A stretch of DNA of 64,000 nucleotides from Thermohalobaculum sp039822785 (GTDB lineage: Bacteria > Pseudomonadota > Alphaproteobacteria > Rhodobacterales > Rhodobacteraceae). Positions 9,009-16,885 of the stretch are shown here, piece after piece (the stretch's first letter is position 1; every line of letters starts with the position of its first letter). Below the pieces are notes generated by a model. The model was not told the origin of the DNA and did no database searches. It saw nothing but the letters and a program-made list of their open reading frames with translations. The DNA lies in NCBI GenBank assembly GCA_039822785.1, contig JBCBMO010000003.1, positions 495,712 to 559,711 on the forward strand, in the 5' to 3' direction. Made by a program: the position numbers and the translations under genes.

Positions 9009-9833
9009 TCAGTGATGGTGGAGGCCGGCATGCGACTCGCTCTCCTCGCGGAGCACGTCACGGAAGTTCTTCCGGCCTTCCTTCGAGATGCCGAGGTAAA
9101 GCTCTTTGACCTTCTCATCCTTGAGCAAGTCATCGGCTGTGCCATGCAGCATGACGTGGCCGCTCTCGATGATGTAGCCATAGTCAGCATTGCGGAGTGC
9201 GACGTTGGTATTCTGCTCAGCGAGCAGAATACTGACACCCTCCTTTGCGTTGAGCTCCGTGACGATGTTGAAGATCTCGGCCACGAGCTGAGGCGCCAAA
9301 CCCATGGATGGCTCGTCCAAAAGCAGCATCCGAGGTTTCGCCATCATCGCGCGGGCAACGGCCACCATCTGCTGCTCACCGCCCGAGGTATAGCCGGCCT
9401 GGCTCTTGCGCCGCTCGCGCAGACGCTTGAAGTAGCCATAGATCTTCTCAAGCTCGTCTTTGATCTCTTGGCGAGAGAGCCGGCGCGAGTAGGCCCCGGC
9501 GATGATGTTCTCCTCGACCGTAAGGTGGCCGAAGCAACGCCGCCCCTCCAGCACGTGCACGAGCCCCAGGCCGACCATGTCGGCGGGGGTCTGGCCCTGC
9601 ACCGCGGTGCCGTCATAGGTGATGCGCCCGCGCGTGACCTTGCCGCGCTCGCCTGCGAGCATGGTGGAGATCGATTTCAGCGTGGTGCTCTTGCCGGCGC
9701 CATTGCCGCCGAGCAGGGCGACGATCTTGCCCCGTGGCACCGCCAGCGACACGTCATGCAATGCTGAGATGACGCTGTCGTAAACCACCTCGACATCGGC
9801 CACTTCGAGAATGTTGTCCGCAGTCTGATCCAT
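9009..9833 (-). CDS. livF: LIV-type ABC transporter ATP-binding protein, LivF family
   Basis: Second ATPase of the importer, forming a heterodimer with the LivG-type protein. In 274 residues it shows Walker A (GGNGAGKSTT), signature SGGEQQMVAVARAM, Walker B MLLLDEPSMGL and the LivF-type LVHVLEGRRCF. The C-terminus has an added histidine-containing tail (ESHAGLHHH). It follows the binding-protein gene after 130 bases that hold a strong hairpin. Confidence 0.93.
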   Translation of the reverse strand: MDQTADNILEVADVEVVYDSVISALHDVSLAVPRGKIVALLGGNGAGKSTTLKSISTMLAGERGKVTRGRITYDGTAVQGQTPADMVGLGLVHVLEGRRCFGHLTVEENIIAGAYSRRLSRQEIKDELEKIYGYFKRLRERRKSQAGYTSGGEQQMVAVARAMMAKPRMLLLDEPSMGLAPQLVAEIFNIVTELNAKEGVSILLAEQNTNVALRNADYGYIIESGHVMLHGTADDLLKDEKVKELYLGISKEGRKNFRDVLREESESHAGLHHH

Positions 9834-9865
9834 GCTTTTCCTGCCGGCGTCTGAAGGGAAACAGC

Positions 9866-9943
9866 GGGGCAGAAGCCGTGCGGCCGCCTCTGTTGCCCTT
9901 GGGGTGGGGAGTGGAGCAAGGCGGCGCAGAGGCCGCCCTGCCC
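9866..9943 (-). promoter_or_regulatory. Intercistronic hairpin between binding-protein and ATPase genes
   Basis: The 130-base gap holds a long GC-rich inverted repeat: GGGGCAG (9866-9872) and CCTCTG (9887-9892) can pair with CAGAGG (9927-9932) and CTGCCC (9938-9943), with more imperfect pairing between. There is no U-run, so it is better read as a partial terminator or an RNA-stabilising end that lets the upstream binding-protein message be made in excess of the membrane components. This is a common arrangement in ABC operons; the function here is inferred. Confidence 0.5.
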
Positions 9944-9963
9944 TCAGTCTCGTCGTGCTGCCG

Positions 9964-11304
9964 TCAGGAGCAGGACTTCGGCGAGATGTTGTTCTCGCTG
10001 GCGAATTTCGCCGCCGAGTCCTCGACCAGTTGTCGGATGTAGGCCGGGTCGAGCGGGGCCTCCCAACCAGTTACCTGGACGAATTTCTCGCCGTCCCACT
10101 GCATCATCGCAAACCTACCAGCGCCCTCGTGGTTCTCGCAGGAGATCGCGAAGGGCGCGACCATGCCCTTGATCCCGATCTCTGCAAGGCGCTCCTCGGT
10201 CATGTTCAACGCCTCGTAGCCATCCCGGAACTCCGCCCCGGTGACGGCCTTGCCGACCTTGCCATGCATCTCCTGAGCGTTCTTTAGCGCCTCGATCCAC
10301 ATCACCGCCGCGCCTAGGCCGCGGTTCCAGTAGACCGAGCCCACGCGGCTCTCGTCCGCCAGGTTGCCCTTGCCCGCGGCGTAGACCTGCTCCTTGATCG
10401 CGGCCACCAGTGGGAACTCGTCACCCGGCAGGGCGTTGGCCATGGCGTAGGTGCCGGTGGCGCTGTCGCCGGCGGGGTACATGTCCTCCTCGGCGGCGCC
10501 GAAGGTCACATAGACCAGGCGATCGCGCGGGAAGCCGACGCGCGCCGCGTTGGTCATGCCCGTGGAGTTCATGCCCGAGCCCGCGCCCCAGAAGGTCACC
10601 CAGTCAGGGCGCTCGCGGCGGACCTGCAGCCACTGCGACTGCTGCTCCAGGCCCGGGGGCGGGATCGAGATCTCGACCAGCTCTACGTCCCAGTCCTCGG
10701 CGATCTTACGCATGGCAGGCAGCGGCTCACGACCATAGGCACTGTCGATGTGCATATGGACGATCTTCTTGCCCGCCATGTTCTCGATGCCGCCTTCCTG
10801 CTCCGCCATGAACTTCATCTTCACGGCGATCTGCGACCAGTAGTGGCTGGCAGCGTTGAAGACCCAGGGCCAGACCGTGCCGTCGGCAGCGTCCGTCCGG
10901 CCATAGCCGTACTGCGCCAGCACGACATTGTCGTCGGCCATCCGGTTGATGACTGCATAGGCACCGGGCGTGCCGAGCGTGTCGAAGACGACGATGCGCT
11001 GGCCGTCCTTTTCCAGCAGGCGCTGATAGCACTCGACTGTCTTGACGGCGTTGTACTCTGTCTCGCACTCCTGCCACGTCAGCATGACGCCGTTCACGCC
11101 GCCATTCATGTTGACGTAGTTCATGTAGTCGATCTGAGCGCCATAGTACCCAGTGCCCATAGCTGAGTATGGGCCAACGCGACTACTCGCCACTGGGAAA
11201 TATTGCGTCTCCTGCGCCAAGGCAGACTCAATTGGCATCGAAATCAGCATGGCGCCAGCCAGCACCATGCTTGTCACTAGGCTAGGTTTCGTTTGTTTTT
11301 TCAT
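9964..11304 (-). CDS. Periplasmic binding protein of the LIV-type importer
   Basis: First gene of the importer operon; captures the substrate in the periplasm. The 446-residue precursor begins at ATG 11304, chosen because AGGGAGGA lies six bases before it and a lysine-rich signal peptide follows (cleavage after ESALAQ); an ATG seven codons upstream lacks a ribosome site. It has the two-lobed Leu/Ile/Val-binding fold of family 6, with two cysteine pairs likely forming disulfides (ECETEYNAVKTVECYQ and the C-terminal cysteines). It is longer than LivJ/LivK (about 365), resembling the binding proteins for amides or aromatic acids; the substrate is not decided by the sequence. Confidence 0.9.
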   Translation of the reverse strand: MKKQTKPSLVTSMVLAGAMLISMPIESALAQETQYFPVASSRVGPYSAMGTGYYGAQIDYMNYVNMNGGVNGVMLTWQECETEYNAVKTVECYQRLLEKDGQRIVVFDTLGTPGAYAVINRMADDNVVLAQYGYGRTDAADGTVWPWVFNAASHYWSQIAVKMKFMAEQEGGIENMAGKKIVHMHIDSAYGREPLPAMRKIAEDWDVELVEISIPPPGLEQQSQWLQVRRERPDWVTFWGAGSGMNSTGMTNAARVGFPRDRLVYVTFGAAEEDMYPAGDSATGTYAMANALPGDEFPLVAAIKEQVYAAGKGNLADESRVGSVYWNRGLGAAVMWIEALKNAQEMHGKVGKAVTGAEFRDGYEALNMTEERLAEIGIKGMVAPFAISCENHEGAGRFAMMQWDGEKFVQVTGWEAPLDPAYIRQLVEDSAAKFASENNISPKSCS

Positions 11305-11352
11305 TGTTTTCCTCCCTGTTCTCACAGTCTTATAGTCTCCTGGAGCTTACGT

Positions 11353-11366
11353 AGAACTAGAGTTCT
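11353..11366. promoter_or_regulatory. Inverted repeat upstream of the LIV operon
   Basis: AGAACT-AG-AGTTCT, a perfect 6-base inverted repeat with a 2-base centre, lies about 50 bases before the binding-protein start. On the - strand a possible -10 (TATAAG, 11329-11334) with a weak -35 overlapping the repeat would place a repressor or activator here. It contains the rare CTAG core. The assignment as an operator is inference. Confidence 0.35.
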
Positions 11367-11653
11367 CGGCATCACGCTATCCTAGATTAACGCAAGCATC
11401 AGTCTGCATGAGGCGCTGGTATACTTCTACGTCCCAAGCTTCCTGAAGAGATTTTGTTTTACTGACACCTCTCTCGATCGAGCAACGTCAAGGGACGGCT
11501 CTTCATCACGAAGAGCTCCCGGCCAGCGCTACTGCTGTTGCTTAGGTTCGCTATTATCCGTCTTCGGCGGGCCAAGGATGCCGCTGCATGCCTGAGCTAG
11601 CTTCGGCGTAATATTAATGCTGTGACTGGGATGTCAAACGAAAGAATGAAACC

Positions 11654-11839
11654 ATGTCCTTGCTGCACTGCAATACACTGCACGAATTTCAGTCAGCAGA
11701 ACAAATTCCAAAAATCGTGACTTCTTTCTTCTGGAGTGATGAAGACGTTATTTTGTTCGCGTTAATTCAAGAAAACTTCAACGAATTGTGCCTAGAATTT
11801 AAATCGATATTGAAAAGAGACTTTGCCTTCACCGATTAG
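11654..11839 (+). CDS. Small hypothetical protein in AT-rich DNA
   Basis: A 61-codon open frame starting MSLLHCNTLHEFQSAEQIPK and ending FKSILKRDFAFTD. I do not recognise a family. Its base composition is far lower in G+C than all neighbours, and the frame is rich in Phe, Glu, Leu and Ile, as in genes taken up from a lower-GC source. There is only a weak purine stretch before the ATG. It may be a remnant of acquired DNA rather than an active gene; equally it may be chance. Confidence 0.3.
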   Translation: MSLLHCNTLHEFQSAEQIPKIVTSFFWSDEDVILFALIQENFNELCLEFKSILKRDFAFTD

Positions 11840-12894
11840 GGGCTTTGCGCACAGGCCTATTCATCGCTGTGTTGGGCTTCTTTTTGATTTCCGATCAGTT
11901 TAGGCATACAGTACAAGCTGATGAAGATGCAAATGGCAGGGTTGCACGCAATAAATGATCGCATCTCACCTGTGAACCTGCGACTTATTTCTTAAGGCGA
12001 AGCACCTCATAAAGCGCCACTGCCTGTGGAGCGACGCCGGTACAATGCCCAGAGATTTCCGCAGATTGGAACGCCGGTTTCCAACAAATCGGCGCGCACG
12101 TTAGGTGTCGAGCCAAGCGGTAGCGAGCGCAGCACAGGTCAGGACACATCGCAACCCACTCCCTCGACCCTTGCCCGATCGTTGCTGTCGACGACCAATT
12201 GCCGCCTGGCTGCGTCTGCGTGCGGCGATGTCATGACGGGTCGGACTCAACGGCGCATGACGCCACGAACACACAAGCCTCATCGCTGGAGCACGCCATT
12301 TCACATGCGCCACCCGGAGGCCGTTGATCGAGGCGGGACCGCCAAAACGTACGGCATAAGCTGGAGTTTGCGCTCGACCACGACGCGCTTTGGGTCATCG
12401 ACGATTGGCGTTTCGAGGACCGCTACTCCCCGCGCACGCCGGTGCTGGACACGACCGCAAGCGTCGCCCGAAACGGCCACCACCGGTGAAGCAGATGGCG
12501 GTGCCGCGGCGGCTAGCGACGGCCCGGCGTTCGCCCTTTGAGCGGATCGCACGGCGTGCACCAAAGGCAGGTTTCTCTGCTCCACGGCCGAACGGTTTTG
12601 TCCATCCCGGGCAGGCGCAGCGAGTGCCAGCTTCCAGGCTCCCCGTCGCATCATTTGTCGTCTCGGCCAACAACCGACGTGGGCCGCCCGCGTTGACCAC
12701 GCCCCTCCGACATCGCGCTGATGCTGCGCCGCGGAACGTTGGCGGATCGAGCCCGTAGCGACTGGCGCAACCTTGTCCGTGAATGTCCGACTTGGCGAAT
12801 CTGCAAAAGGGTGAGGTCAACGCCGCCTGTCTCCGTTCGCGGCCAAAACGAATGCTGCGGCCAGTGTCATGCCGGCGGTCAAGTACCCGTACCG
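11840..12894. other. Region without a supportable gene
   Basis: More than 1 kb with no intact gene. The left part (to about 12000) continues the AT-rich island. From about 12325 to 12490 on + there is a coding-like frame reading RRDRQNVRHKLEFALDHDAL and VIDDWRFEDRYSP, with no start and a stop directly upstream, possibly a fragment of a dead gene of unknown family. The several open frames over 12026-12820 on both strands overlap and have repeat-poor, arginine-rich composition expected of chance frames in GC-rich DNA. The base skew and gene death suggest a site of past insertion and decay. Confidence 0.5.
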
Positions 12895-13137
12895 TTAGGC
12901 ACCGTTTTCCAGGGTAGTCCCTTGTGCCATCTCATCGTCCTCATACTCAAGCAGGTCACCTGGCTGGCAATCCAGAGCGCGGCAGATTGCCTCGAGGGTG
13001 GTAAACCGGACGCCGCGCACGCGGCCAGACTTCAAGGTAGAGACGTTCTGTTCAGCGATACCGATCTGAGCCGCGAGCTCGCGCGATGTCATTTTTCTTC
13101 TGGCCAACATGAGGTCGAGTCTGACGATGATTGCCAT
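12895..13137 (-). CDS. XRE-family DNA-binding protein, small
   Basis: An 80-residue helix-turn-helix protein: the motif spans MTSRELAAQIGIAEQNVSTL with the recognition helix around NVSTLKSGRVRGVRF, followed by TTLEAICRALDCQPGDLLEY, as in the YozG/Cro-type family. It starts one base after the stop codon of the DUF2975-type membrane protein, so the two are cotranscribed. This pairing is widespread: the regulator commonly controls its own operon, and the membrane protein may act as its sensor. The target cannot be seen from the sequence. Confidence 0.88.
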   Translation of the reverse strand: MAIIVRLDLMLARRKMTSRELAAQIGIAEQNVSTLKSGRVRGVRFTTLEAICRALDCQPGDLLEYEDDEMAQGTTLENGA

Positions 13138-13138
13138 C

Positions 13139-13693
13139 TTAGACTATCTTCTTGTGATCATCCCAAAGGGCTGCACCCAACACAAAGGCGCGCGCGAGAA
13201 ACGCGGCGATCAGAGCAGCGATTGCAAGAGTGATCTGCGGGCTACCTACGGCGATGCTTACCGCCCGCTGACCAGGTCCTGCATGGGCTGTAGCGACCAA
13301 CACACCGAACGTATTGGCCAGTATGCTCAACACCAGGAGGGCCCAAAGCCAGTTTGAGAGCCGCTGTGCCGCGCCCGCCGCGTTCCCCGGGTCACCTTGA
13401 ACCAGCATTCGGCACACCGAGGTCGCGGTTTGAAAGACGGCGGCGTACGTACCGAGCATCACCAAACCGATCATTACGAATGCGGCGCTTTGCCAGACCT
13501 TTGGCGATGCCAACGGATAACCCGTGGCCTCTGACAGCGCGCCTCCGATCCAAGCGGGCTGCGTGAGCAGTGCAACAATCATTGCAGCAGCGACACCTAG
13601 GGTCGCGACGGATGCTGCTTGGAAGCCAAGCTGGAACCGCCGAGCTGAAGCGCGGAGAGGTTCAGGACTGACAGAGTTCATGTCTTGCATCAT
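13139..13693 (-). CDS. DUF2975-like membrane protein
   Basis: About 184 residues with four membrane segments (near residues 25-48, 68-90, 113-133 and 148-172) and the arrangement of DUF2975 proteins, including the conserved stretch SNWLWALLVLSILANTFG. The exact function is unknown; the family is nearly always paired with a small XRE regulator, as here. The start is uncertain: ATGs at 13693, 13690 and 13681 are in frame and none has a good ribosome site; 13681 would place the direct repeats fully upstream. Confidence 0.75.
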   Translation of the reverse strand: MMQDMNSVSPEPLRASARRFQLGFQAASVATLGVAAAMIVALLTQPAWIGGALSEATGYPLASPKVWQSAAFVMIGLVMLGTYAAVFQTATSVCRMLVQGDPGNAAGAAQRLSNWLWALLVLSILANTFGVLVATAHAGPGQRAVSIAVGSPQITLAIAALIAAFLARAFVLGAALWDDHKKIV

Positions 13694-13732
13694 TCACATC
13701 ATGTTTTACATTACAGTTTATATGATTCACAT
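13692..13732. promoter_or_regulatory. Direct repeats in a divergent AT-rich promoter region
   Basis: ATTCACAT occurs at 13692-13699 and again at 13725-13732, 33 bases apart (three helical turns) and on the same face of the helix, in the only AT-rich stretch between the DUF2975/XRE operon and the divergent lipoprotein gene. This is where the XRE protein could bind to control both directions. No fully convincing -35/-10 pair was identified. Confidence 0.4.
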
Positions 13733-13751
13733 ATCACCGCAGGTGTCCGAA

Positions 13752-14315
13752 GTGAAGCCTTTGCAGCTAGCCTCAGCTCTCCTCTCTTTTCTGATACTCG
13801 GCGCATGCGGGAGTGTCTCCCTGGGCGGCTTGACCGCTGCTTCTCGGCTGGATCCGATCAACACACCCCCTGGCGATGTCGCGCTTGCGATCAGCGTTCC
13901 TGATGCTGTGCAACTTGTTGATGGCGATGCAGTGTTGCGGATCACGTTCGCAGAGGATGGGCGTCAGCTTGTCAACACCGAGGTTCCGCTAACCATTGCT
14001 CGAAGTGTCGGTGAAGCCGGGGTACGGCAGCACGCTGGAGAGACTACCTATGTTGGACACCTGGCCGAGGCGGAAGCTCAGGCTTTCGCAATGGCTCAGG
14101 CTGAAATCCGTCGTCTTCGGAGTAAAGGCTCGGAAGGGCGCGGCTCACTTCAGATACGCGTGACAAATGGCTGCCGTGTGGGGCCGCCATTTGAAGCCCT
14201 GCAGGTGTCAACTTGGCTCCGGACTGATCCAGAAGCTCGATTCGTACAGCTCACCCGGCGAATCGACGTTCTTGAAGAATTGCAAAGCAGCGGTGTCAGT
14301 ATCCCAGCCTGCTAG
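13752..14315 (+). CDS. Putative lipoprotein
   Basis: A 187-residue protein from GTG 13752, placed because an AGG lies eight bases upstream and the following residues form a proper lipoprotein signal (LLSFLILGACGS, cysteine of the lipobox at about residue 17). Longer frames going upstream lie in the antisense of the DUF2975 gene. The mature part (VALAISVPDAVQLVDGDAVL, LTRRIDVLEELQSS) is unfamiliar; its charge and length do not match a known family that I recognise. It is divergent from the XRE/DUF2975 pair and may be coregulated. Confidence 0.6.
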   Translation: MKPLQLASALLSFLILGACGSVSLGGLTAASRLDPINTPPGDVALAISVPDAVQLVDGDAVLRITFAEDGRQLVNTEVPLTIARSVGEAGVRQHAGETTYVGHLAEAEAQAFAMAQAEIRRLRSKGSEGRGSLQIRVTNGCRVGPPFEALQVSTWLRTDPEARFVQLTRRIDVLEELQSSGVSIPAC

Positions 14316-14481
14316 CTCACACGCCTGAGAACGCCACCTTTAGACAGCCCAGCCCTTCGCGGCAAGTCCGCCACAAGTGGTCCTTGGGCACCCCCAACGA
14401 ACGGCAGTTTCGTCCGCATGGCCGACCTCCAGGCGGCTCACGCAGAGGCGCTTTCGCCGGTATCATTGTCGCTCTCGACCG

Positions 14482-14655
14482 TCATTGCAGCGAGCGGGAG
14501 GCGGTGCGGGCGAATTCGAAAGAGCCTTTGCCTTCGGTGTAGAGGGCCTCGGCGGTGAGGTAGAGGCGGGTCTTGGCCTCGCAGAGCGCGTCGATCATCA
14601 CCGCCTTTACCCAGGGTGCCTCGGCAGTCAGGCGACTGGGCCATTGCCTTCATGA
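14482..14655 (-). pseudogene. C-terminal fragment of an unidentified gene
   Basis: On - there is a coding-like frame reading TAEAPWVKAVMIDALCEAKT, RLYLTAEALYTEGKGSFEFA and RTASRSLQ before a stop at 14482. It has natural codon use, but it is preceded in frame by a stop and has no start, so it appears to be the tail of a lost gene. I do not recognise the family. Its left boundary meets the 3' end of the LysR gene. Confidence 0.35.
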
Positions 14656-15570
14656 TTTGCGCCCAGCGGCCTGCCCCGGTGGCGGTAATGCGGTGGCGAA
14701 GGCCTGCACTGCCAGGTCGCCGAAGAGCTTGGTCTTCTGGCCGGCGCGGGCCTCGGGCGAATAGACGAACCAGATCGGCGCCGATGGCTCCCACAATCTG
14801 CCGGCTGCGACTTCGACGAGGCGGCCGTCCTGCAATTCGTCCGTGACGGCCAGGCGGGATTTGATGGCCAGGCCCAAGCCCTGAACGGCGCCTTCGGTCA
14901 ACATGTCGGAGTTCGAGACCAGGAGCCTGCTATGCGCGTTCACGTCCCGCTTTCGGCCCTTGGCATCCTTCACGGCCAGACGCCGTTGCCACGGCAGGCT
15001 CACCCAGGGGGCATTGACCAGGTCGTCCGTCTGCTCGAAGGGCCCGTGGCGCGCGAGGAACCCGGGCGCGCAGCAGATGATGCGCTCGTTGTCGCTCAGC
15101 TTGCGGGCGAAGAGGGCGCTGTCCTCGAGCTGGCCGACCCGGATCGCGCAGTCCTGCCCCTCGGCCACCAGCGAGACGTAGCGATCCACCGCCAAAAACT
15201 CGAAGGTTAGCCTGGGGTGGCGTGCCCGGAACGCCGGCAGCGCCGGCATGATGAAGCGCGACAGGATCCAGGGCGACATCGTGACCCTGAGGCTTCCGGA
15301 CAGTTCGGCCGCCCCGCTGCCCGCATCGCGCTCCGCCTGGGAGAGGTCAGCCAGGATGGGCTGCACCCGCTCGAGGAACACTTGACCCTCGGCCGTCAGC
15401 CTGAGCGTGCGGCTGTTGCGATGGAAGAGCGTCAAGCGCAACGCCGCCTCCAGCTTGTTGAGGCGGTGACTGGCCGTGGCAGGCGACACGCCGATGCGAC
15501 GCGCACCGGCTGTCACCCCGCCCGTCTCGGCGATCACCACGAAGGTGCGCAGATCATCGATGCTGTACAT
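14650..15570 (-). CDS. LysR-family transcriptional regulator
   Basis: A 306-residue LysR protein. The winged helix is at the N-terminus (MYSIDDLRTFVVIAETGGVT and GVSPATASHRLNKLEAAL), and the effector-binding domain follows. The start at ATG 15570 was chosen because it gives the standard family N-terminus; a longer reading upstream adds 33 atypical residues. It is divergent from the propeller-protein gene, 92 bases away, and would control that gene in the usual LysR manner. It has the CrgA/YafC-like subgroup features (EGQDCAIRVGQLEDSAL). Confidence 0.9.
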   Translation of the reverse strand: MYSIDDLRTFVVIAETGGVTAGARRIGVSPATASHRLNKLEAALRLTLFHRNSRTLRLTAEGQVFLERVQPILADLSQAERDAGSGAAELSGSLRVTMSPWILSRFIMPALPAFRARHPRLTFEFLAVDRYVSLVAEGQDCAIRVGQLEDSALFARKLSDNERIICCAPGFLARHGPFEQTDDLVNAPWVSLPWQRRLAVKDAKGRKRDVNAHSRLLVSNSDMLTEGAVQGLGLAIKSRLAVTDELQDGRLVEVAAGRLWEPSAPIWFVYSPEARAGQKTKLFGDLAVQAFATALPPPGQAAGRKS

Positions 15571-15662
15571 TCGACATTCTCGAACGCTGGTTTTCGAATA
15601 GCGCGCCTGTGCCCGAATTATTCGACGTCTTAGATGTCGCGTCAAAGGCATGGGAGAATGCG

Positions 15663-16742
15663 ATGACACGACGGTTGATGGCGCTCGGCGCTGCCCTGGT
15701 TATGGCCGGTTCGGCGCATGCGGCCGGGCTGGAGACCTATCTGGAGTTTCCCAAGGACACGCCGCCGGGCAATCTCGCCATCGGCCCGGACGGGCGCATG
15801 TTCATGTCGGTGCATGAGTTCTACGGCCCCGAACTTCGCGTCGTCGAAGTTATGCAGGACGGCACCACCACGCCCTATCCGACCGAAGCCTGGGCCCGCG
15901 CGCCGTCGGAGGACGGCGATGGCCTGAACGGCGTTCTGGGCCTGCGCGTCGACCGCGAGGGGATCCTGTGGATGCTGGACGGCCAGGGGGAGGGCCAGAC
16001 CGGCCGGGTCATCGGCTGGAACACGGCGACCGAGACACTGCACGCGATCCACTACATCGGCCAGCCGGTTGCGCGGCCGACCTCCTTCCTCAACGACCTG
16101 GCCGTGGATCGCGAGCATGAGGCGATCTACATCTCCGACACTGGGGACGGTTCGAACTCGGCGCTCATCGTGCTGGACCTCGCGACCGGGCGCGCCCGCC
16201 GCGTTCTAGAGGGCAGCGCCTTCACCGTGCCCGAGGACACGCCCATGGTGATCGACGGGCGCGAGATCCTGCTGGGCGGCAACCCGGCCAAGATCGGCGT
16301 CAATCCGATCACGGTCGATCCCACCAACACGTGGGTCTATTTCGCCCCAATGACCGGCAGCGCGATGTACCGCGTGCGCACGTCGGACCTGCTGGACGAG
16401 AGCCTGGACGATGCCGCGCTGGCCGCCCGGGTCGAACGCTATGGCGACAAGCCGATCTCCGACGGCTCGACCGTGGATACCGCGGGCAATGTCTACATCA
16501 CCGCGATGACGGACAACGCGATCGGGGTGACTAAGCCCGACGGCAGCTATGAGGTCCTGTTCCAGTCGGACGACGACCTGCCCTGGCCGGACGGCTTCTC
16601 CATCGGGGCAGACGGCTATGTCTACGCGACGATCAACGAGCTGCACCGCTCGCCCGTGCTGAACGGCGGCGAGGACGCATCCCTCGGCACCTACCGGATC
16701 GTGCGCTTCCGGGCACTCGGTACAGCGATCTCCGGCAGGTAG
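15663..16742 (+). CDS. Secreted major-royal-jelly/SMP-30-like propeller protein
   Basis: A 359-residue secreted protein with a signal peptide (cleavage after SAHA) and a six-bladed beta-propeller: repeated blades are seen at NLAIGPDGRMFMSVHE, NGVLGLRVDREGILWMLDG, LNDLAVDREHEAIYISDTG and DGSTVDTAGNVYITAM. The family is the royal-jelly/yellow-type relative of SMP-30 gluconolactonase; bacterial members may be lactonases, but the substrate is unknown. GGGAGA precedes the ATG at 15663. It is divergent from a LysR regulator and stands alone, which suggests a substrate-induced enzyme. Confidence 0.82.
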   Translation: MTRRLMALGAALVMAGSAHAAGLETYLEFPKDTPPGNLAIGPDGRMFMSVHEFYGPELRVVEVMQDGTTTPYPTEAWARAPSEDGDGLNGVLGLRVDREGILWMLDGQGEGQTGRVIGWNTATETLHAIHYIGQPVARPTSFLNDLAVDREHEAIYISDTGDGSNSALIVLDLATGRARRVLEGSAFTVPEDTPMVIDGREILLGGNPAKIGVNPITVDPTNTWVYFAPMTGSAMYRVRTSDLLDESLDDAALAARVERYGDKPISDGSTVDTAGNVYITAMTDNAIGVTKPDGSYEVLFQSDDDLPWPDGFSIGADGYVYATINELHRSPVLNGGEDASLGTYRIVRFRALGTAISGR

Positions 16743-16885
16743 GCCGGCAGGAGCGCGGGCACGACGTCGTGGACCGCGACGTGACCTAGGGTGCGGGCAA
16801 CGCGTTCATCGGCATGACGCGGCAGGACTGGTCGCCGGAATAGACAGTTATCGCCGCCTGCCTGCGGACAGCCGCCGCGCCGCGA

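Noticed and set aside
12026..12541. 171-codon + frame in the degraded region
   Set aside because: Overlaps frames on both strands, no ribosome site, no family; only 12325-12490 in another frame looks coding-like.
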